Source: Toxonevra muliebris (Eukaryota; Arthropoda; Insecta; Diptera; Pallopteridae). From it: a stretch of DNA of 64,000 nucleotides. The notes beneath the pieces are model-generated. The model made no database searches and was not told the origin of the DNA. It was given only the letters and a program-made list of their open reading frames with translations. How positions within the stretch are numbered: position 1 is the first letter of the stretch; every line of letters starts with the position of its first letter. The translations under genes were made by a program, and so were the position numbers. The DNA lies in contig OY829326.1 in assembly GCA_963691655.1 (NCBI GenBank), positions 16,418,878 to 16,482,877 on the forward strand, in the 5' to 3' direction. Positions 60,066-64,000 of this stretch are shown here, one piece after another.

Positions 60066-60573
60066 ATGGCCAGTGAACAAGTAAAAGAAGCAAAACTCAA
60101 CGAAAAACTCATAGCCGAATTTCAACAGCTTAGAAATGAACAGAGAAACCTTGTAAACAATCTTAACACGTTGGAAATGGACTTGAAAGAACACAAGTAT
60201 GTAAATCGACATAACCTCACTGCATGCATATTAAAATCAAAGTTAATCATTTTTTCTTTTTCCGTATAGAACTGTGATAGATACTCTGAAAACTGTTGAC
60301 CAAGATCGAAAGTGTTTTCGACTGATAGGCGGTGTACTCTGCGAACGAACAGTGAAGGAGGTGCTGCCACAGTTGGTCGAAAACAAAGACTTCATTGAGA
60401 AAACACTTACAGTTGTTACAGAGGATCTAACAAAGAAGGGCCAGCAAATCAATAAATTCAAGGAAGAACATAACATAAAAATCCGCGGGGAACAAATTGC
60501 AAATGAAGCGCAGAAATCTGCTGCAGAGGAAAAGAAATCGGAAAATCGAAATGTGCTAGTCTCCTCCAACTAA
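60066..60573 (+). CDS. Prefoldin subunit 2
   Basis: Beta-type subunit of the cytosolic prefoldin hexamer, which delivers nascent actin and tubulin to the TRiC/CCT chaperonin. Two exons, 60066-60196 and 60270-60573, join in phase (AA|A) to give 144 residues, the family's usual length. The N-terminal helix (MASEQVKEAKLNEKLIAEFQ and on to NNLNTLEMDL) and C-terminal helix form the coiled-coil tentacle around the conserved RKCFRLIGGVLCERTVKEVLP beta-hairpin segment. The intron is 73 bp. AATAAA signals lie at 60,863-60,873. Confidence 0.95.
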
Positions 60574-61141
60574 ATAATTGATGTGAGTGCGTGTGCGGCA
60601 TTTCCAAAATAATGACAGCAGCACGCGCAAAATGTTACCATACTCGATTCGCAAAAAAACGCGATTTACTTAATTCTTAAATTCCGGAAAAATAATATAT
60701 TTCTCGTTAACGATAGTATGGATTTGAACAGACGCAACACATCAATTACTAAGTGTATTGCTTTCATATGAAAAATGTGCGAATACATTCATTTACACAC
60801 CATCAAATTAAATTCTACTTAACTGCAAACAGAAGGTTGAATGTGAAATTTTATGAAATAATAATAAAATAAATTTTATACTAGTATAAAACTATATTGC
60901 TGTAATTAGTTTTAAAACTTCCTATCCGATTGTAATCTGTTTCCATTCAGAAGAAGTATCATAATAAAAATTACATAAAGAGTTAAACATACAAAATCGC
61001 ATTTAATCAAAATTTGATGTACGGTTTGTTAAGCTTTGTATGAATATTTCAAAAATTCATGGAAAATCTTACAGTAAATAAATTTGGCAACGACTTTATA
61101 TGTATATCCATAAATAAAATAAAATTGTAATCTTTAATAAA
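60574..61141. other. 3' regions of convergent prefoldin 2 and Mocs1
   Basis: AT-rich, non-coding. Two overlapping AATAAA motifs at 60,863-60,873 serve the plus-strand gene. The opposing gene stops at 61,142. Confidence 0.6.
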
Positions 61142-61854
61142 CTATTGTTCCAATTTATTGCCATTACTGCTACGTTGGAAATGTCTTTTCCCACCAGATT
61201 TACTCCAAAGTCTCACATTTTTAATTGTAATGTCGTGCGATACTGCTTTACACATGTCATAAACTGTAAGAGCCGCCACAGAGACTGCAGTAAGTGCCTC
61301 CATTTCCACTCCAGTTTGACCGCAACAACGTACCTTAGCCTTAATTTCAACACAATGTTCATCAAGATTTAATGTAGCTTCTACTTTTACTGAAGACAAC
61401 ACAATATTATGACATAGTGGAATCAATTCAGAAGTTTTTTTTGCTCCTAATATTCCAGCAATTTTTGCTACATTCAGCACATCTCCCTTAGACATGTTGT
61501 TCGAGTGTATAAGCTGGGTAATGCGAGGTCCCACCGCAACAGTGGCACATGCACAAGCCTCCCGTAATGTGATGTCCTTTGCAGCTACATCTACCATTCT
61601 GGCTTTTCCTGTCTCATCAACATGCGTTAAAGGCTGTTTCGGTGTGGTAATTGTACAATAGTTTCGCATTTGCTGCGCAATTGTGTAAAATAGATTTTTG
61701 AGTTGCTGTTGTTGCGTGATAAGATTTGCAATAATGTTGTTATGCTTGATTAGTGATGAATTTACATTGTTCCAATGGATGGAATGTATTTGATACTGAT
61801 ATATTTGATTGCCGTTTGATGTGCTGATGATGTCATCATATAAAGTTGCTGCTT
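61142..61854 (-). CDS. Mocs1: Mocs1 MOCS1B (MoaC-like) exon
   Basis: The exon encodes the cyclic pyranopterin monophosphate synthase part (MoaC family), which acts after the radical-SAM step in molybdenum cofactor synthesis. After a linker of about 60 residues rich in Gln/Asn comes LTHVDETGKARMVDVAAKDI, then KSGDVLN-like MSKGDVLNVAKIAGILGAKK, SELIPLCHNI, VEATLNLDEHCVEIKAKVRC, GVEMEALTAVSVAALTVYDMCKAV and VRLWSKSGGK. These are hallmark MoaC blocks. The exon begins in phase needing one upstream base, which the exon ending at 62,163 supplies, so an in-frame fusion of 613 residues is possible. Stop TAG is at 61,144-61,142. Confidence 0.92.
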
Positions 61855-62007
61855 CTGGAATTTATACATATGAAATTTTCACCATTCAATTTTAAAGCTA
61901 TAATTGAAATAATTACAATGAGCGGTGGTTAATTTTATTTTCCACAACAAAAACTACAAACCTCTACTTTTTGTTGTCATTTGGATTTACTAGAGGTCAA
62001 AATAAAA

Positions 62008-63806
62008 CTATCCACCAATTAGTATCATTGGACGATTTTCCATTTGTGATAAATTAAGCATGCCTAAAAGAATATAGGTATGTGTTAATATTTTTATTAT
62101 TGGCATAATCTTCCAATGATAATGCAAATGTATATAAATGGAATTGTTGATGTGATTCTCACCTGCATGCTGTTTCTTTTTCCTCGTAACAGCTGTTGAT
62201 ATTAAAGCAATTAAATCGTCTTCAGAACAGTTTTGGCGAATGGCATCGCGCAACGAGAATTCTTTATTTCCAAAGAGGCAGACTTTAATATTACCATCTG
62301 CTGTAAGACGCAGGCGATTGCAGGTGCCACAAAAATGTTCGGTCATTGATGTAATAAAGCCAACTTGTCCCACATGACCAGGCACAGCGTACGCTTTTGA
62401 TGTATCGTTTGGACCATTTGGCAAAGCATTAAAATCTGGCCAGTTCTTTTGTATAATTTCCAAAGTTTCCCTTAAAAATAAATTCATGAAAAAATCTTCT
62501 TTCTAAACAATCACAGAATACACATACTTGAAAGATATTAAACGATCTGTTTGCCATTTATTCCCACTAAATGGCATATACTCAATGAAACGTATATCCA
62601 CATTTCGATCCTTTGTGAATTCCACAAAATCACATATTTCATCTTCATTGAAATTTCTCATTAGAACACAATTGACTTTTGGCTTATAGCCCAATTGTAT
62701 GGCCAAATCAATGCCGGCTATAACACGCTCCCAGCCCTTGCGTCGTGTTATCTTCTCAAAACGTTGCGGTTTTAATGTATCCAAGCTTATGTTGAGAGAA
62801 TCGAGACCAGCGCGTTGCATCGGAAGTAGCAAACGGGTCAATACCAAACCGTTCGTTGTAATGCCAACATTTTCCAGCTTCGGAATTTCTTTCAGTTTTG
62901 CTGCAAGCAAAATAAAATAACCATTGATAAATTTCAATTTCTATTTCACGGAAACTTACCAATAATATCCACAATATCTCTTCGCACTGTGGGCTCCCCG
63001 CCAGTTAGACGTATTTTACGTACTCCTTGCTCAACAAAGATGCGTGCAAGGTAGAAAATTTCGTCGGTGGTTAACAGATTTGATTTTGGCTGCAATGGAA
63101 CCCCTTCGGCCGGCATACAATATTCACCTGGGAGGAAAAAATTAAACACAGATATTTTATAATTTAGATAGAAAGGGTGCGCCACTTAAGGTTCAAGGCT
63201 CAGGGCCTGAAATTATACACAGCTATATAATTGCAACAGATTGCGAGCTGGATATAGTATATATATTTATATGGTTTATCACTTAATTGTCGTATATGTA
63301 CATTAGTATGCACATGAGCACCCAAATTTCAAGTGTTCCACATGAACATATCTTATCTCTAACCTATGCAAATGGTAAAGTCATCGTCGATAAAAATTAT
63401 TAATTATATTGAGAATTTGTAGAAGATCAACAAATGAAATAACAGTTTTCGAAGGCTTTTATACTTACAGCGTAAATTGCAACGTTCCGTTAAAGAAATG
63501 CGAAGATATGTGTGATGTCTGCCAAATTTATCAGTTAGAGGTGAAGAGGTTATTGTTTTTACTTTTGACTAAAAAAAAATATAAAACCATTTAGTTCAAT
63601 ATTTTATTATAAATTATATACATTACCGTTTCAGTTGTTATGTTTGTTGGCCTACTCGTTCTGGTGTCCGGCGTAGTCTGTAAGACATTGCTCGTGCTAA
63701 TTTTTGAATAACAACAAGCAAAAGAGGAATTGTTGCTGTTGAAAAACATCCATGCACTTCTTGCCAGTATAGTGCTATTTTTTCTGAATATTTGATACGT
63801 CATCAT
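62008..63806 (-). CDS. Mocs1: Mocs1 MOCS1A (radical-SAM, MoaA-like)
   Basis: GTP 3',8-cyclase part of molybdenum cofactor synthesis, mitochondrial in animals. Exons: 63806-63627, 63568-63469, 63127-62960, 62900-62528, 62470-62163, 62063-62008; total 394 residues. The N-terminus looks like a mitochondrial presequence. The radical-SAM Cys triad is C90, C94, C97 (RCNLRCEYC), split by an intron inside codon 94. [10 protein letters not shown] binds S-adenosylmethionine. The second cluster is C321, C324, C338 (HFCGTCNR...KVC). The last exon ends MILIGG and stop; the C-terminal Gly-Gly is required for activity in characterised MOCS1A/MoaA proteins. Confidence 0.95.
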
Positions 63807-64000
63807 TCTAAAATGTTTCTTTGTGTACTTATTTGTTTTTTTTTTTAACTATTTATTTTCTTTCACGAACTTTCTGATTGCAATTATTTAACCTAAAAAA
63901 CAATAATCAAAAAACTTGTCTATACTTGCAGAAAGACAACAATTGAATTTTTTCGCTGATAATATTAAGAGCAACAAATGACATGCTTCTTGGGAGAGCT
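63807..64000. other. Upstream region of Mocs1
   Basis: AT-rich, presumably the 5' leader and promoter of Mocs1. No core element stands out. The window ends here. Confidence 0.4.

Overview
The window is eukaryotic and insect-like: AT-rich DNA, GT-AG introns from about 50 bp to several kb, tRNA-derived SINE and LINE debris, and many Tc1/mariner, hAT and PIF/Harbinger fossils. The proteins are clearly fly-like. The large repeat load and long introns suggest a higher (brachyceran) fly, possibly a tephritid fruit fly; that placement is inference.

Layout. 1-18,089 is repeat-rich DNA without a convincing protein gene. It holds two mariner copies (3,821-5,082 and 11,243-12,527), a truncated DUF4817-type transposase element (10,270-11,050), LINE 3' ends, and a candidate TATA/Inr promoter near 9,235. 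From 18,090 to 44,802 (+) lies one huge gene, the beta-heavy spectrin karst (kst): two CH domains, spectrin repeats, an SH3 domain and a PH domain. I reconstructed 19 core coding exons plus one optional exon; all phases agree (4,158 codons without the optional exon, 4,357 with it, stops excluded). The first coding exon (18,090-18,153) is very short and is supported by phase match. Its 5.7-kb and 4.8-kb introns carry more transposon fossils.

45,684-48,530 is a transposon graveyard: a Tc1-like element split by a PIF/Harbinger element, then a LINE reverse-transcriptase fragment. 49,078-50,553 (+) is an intronless gene for a secreted protein of about 491 residues that I do not recognise; its C-terminal part looks like a beta-trefoil. 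50,853-52,743 (-) is a TCAIM-like mitochondrial protein in two exons, with a SINE in its intron. 53-56 kb is intergenic with a LINE fragment and a hAT-type element carrying a perfect 8-bp target duplication. 56,051-57,469 (+) is a seven-exon SAC3D1-like gene. 60,066-60,573 (+) is prefoldin subunit 2 in two exons. 61,142-63,806 (-) is Mocs1, whose splice phases allow both a MOCS1A protein ending in Gly-Gly and an in-frame MOCS1A-MOCS1B fusion.

The genes are unrelated housekeeping or structural functions: apical membrane skeleton, chaperone, molybdenum cofactor, nuclear SAC3 family and mitochondrion. I see no cluster-like system. The most notable points are the nested transposons, the 30K-lipoprotein-like architecture of the unknown secreted protein, the alternative 3' coding structure of kst, and the Mocs1 splice logic.
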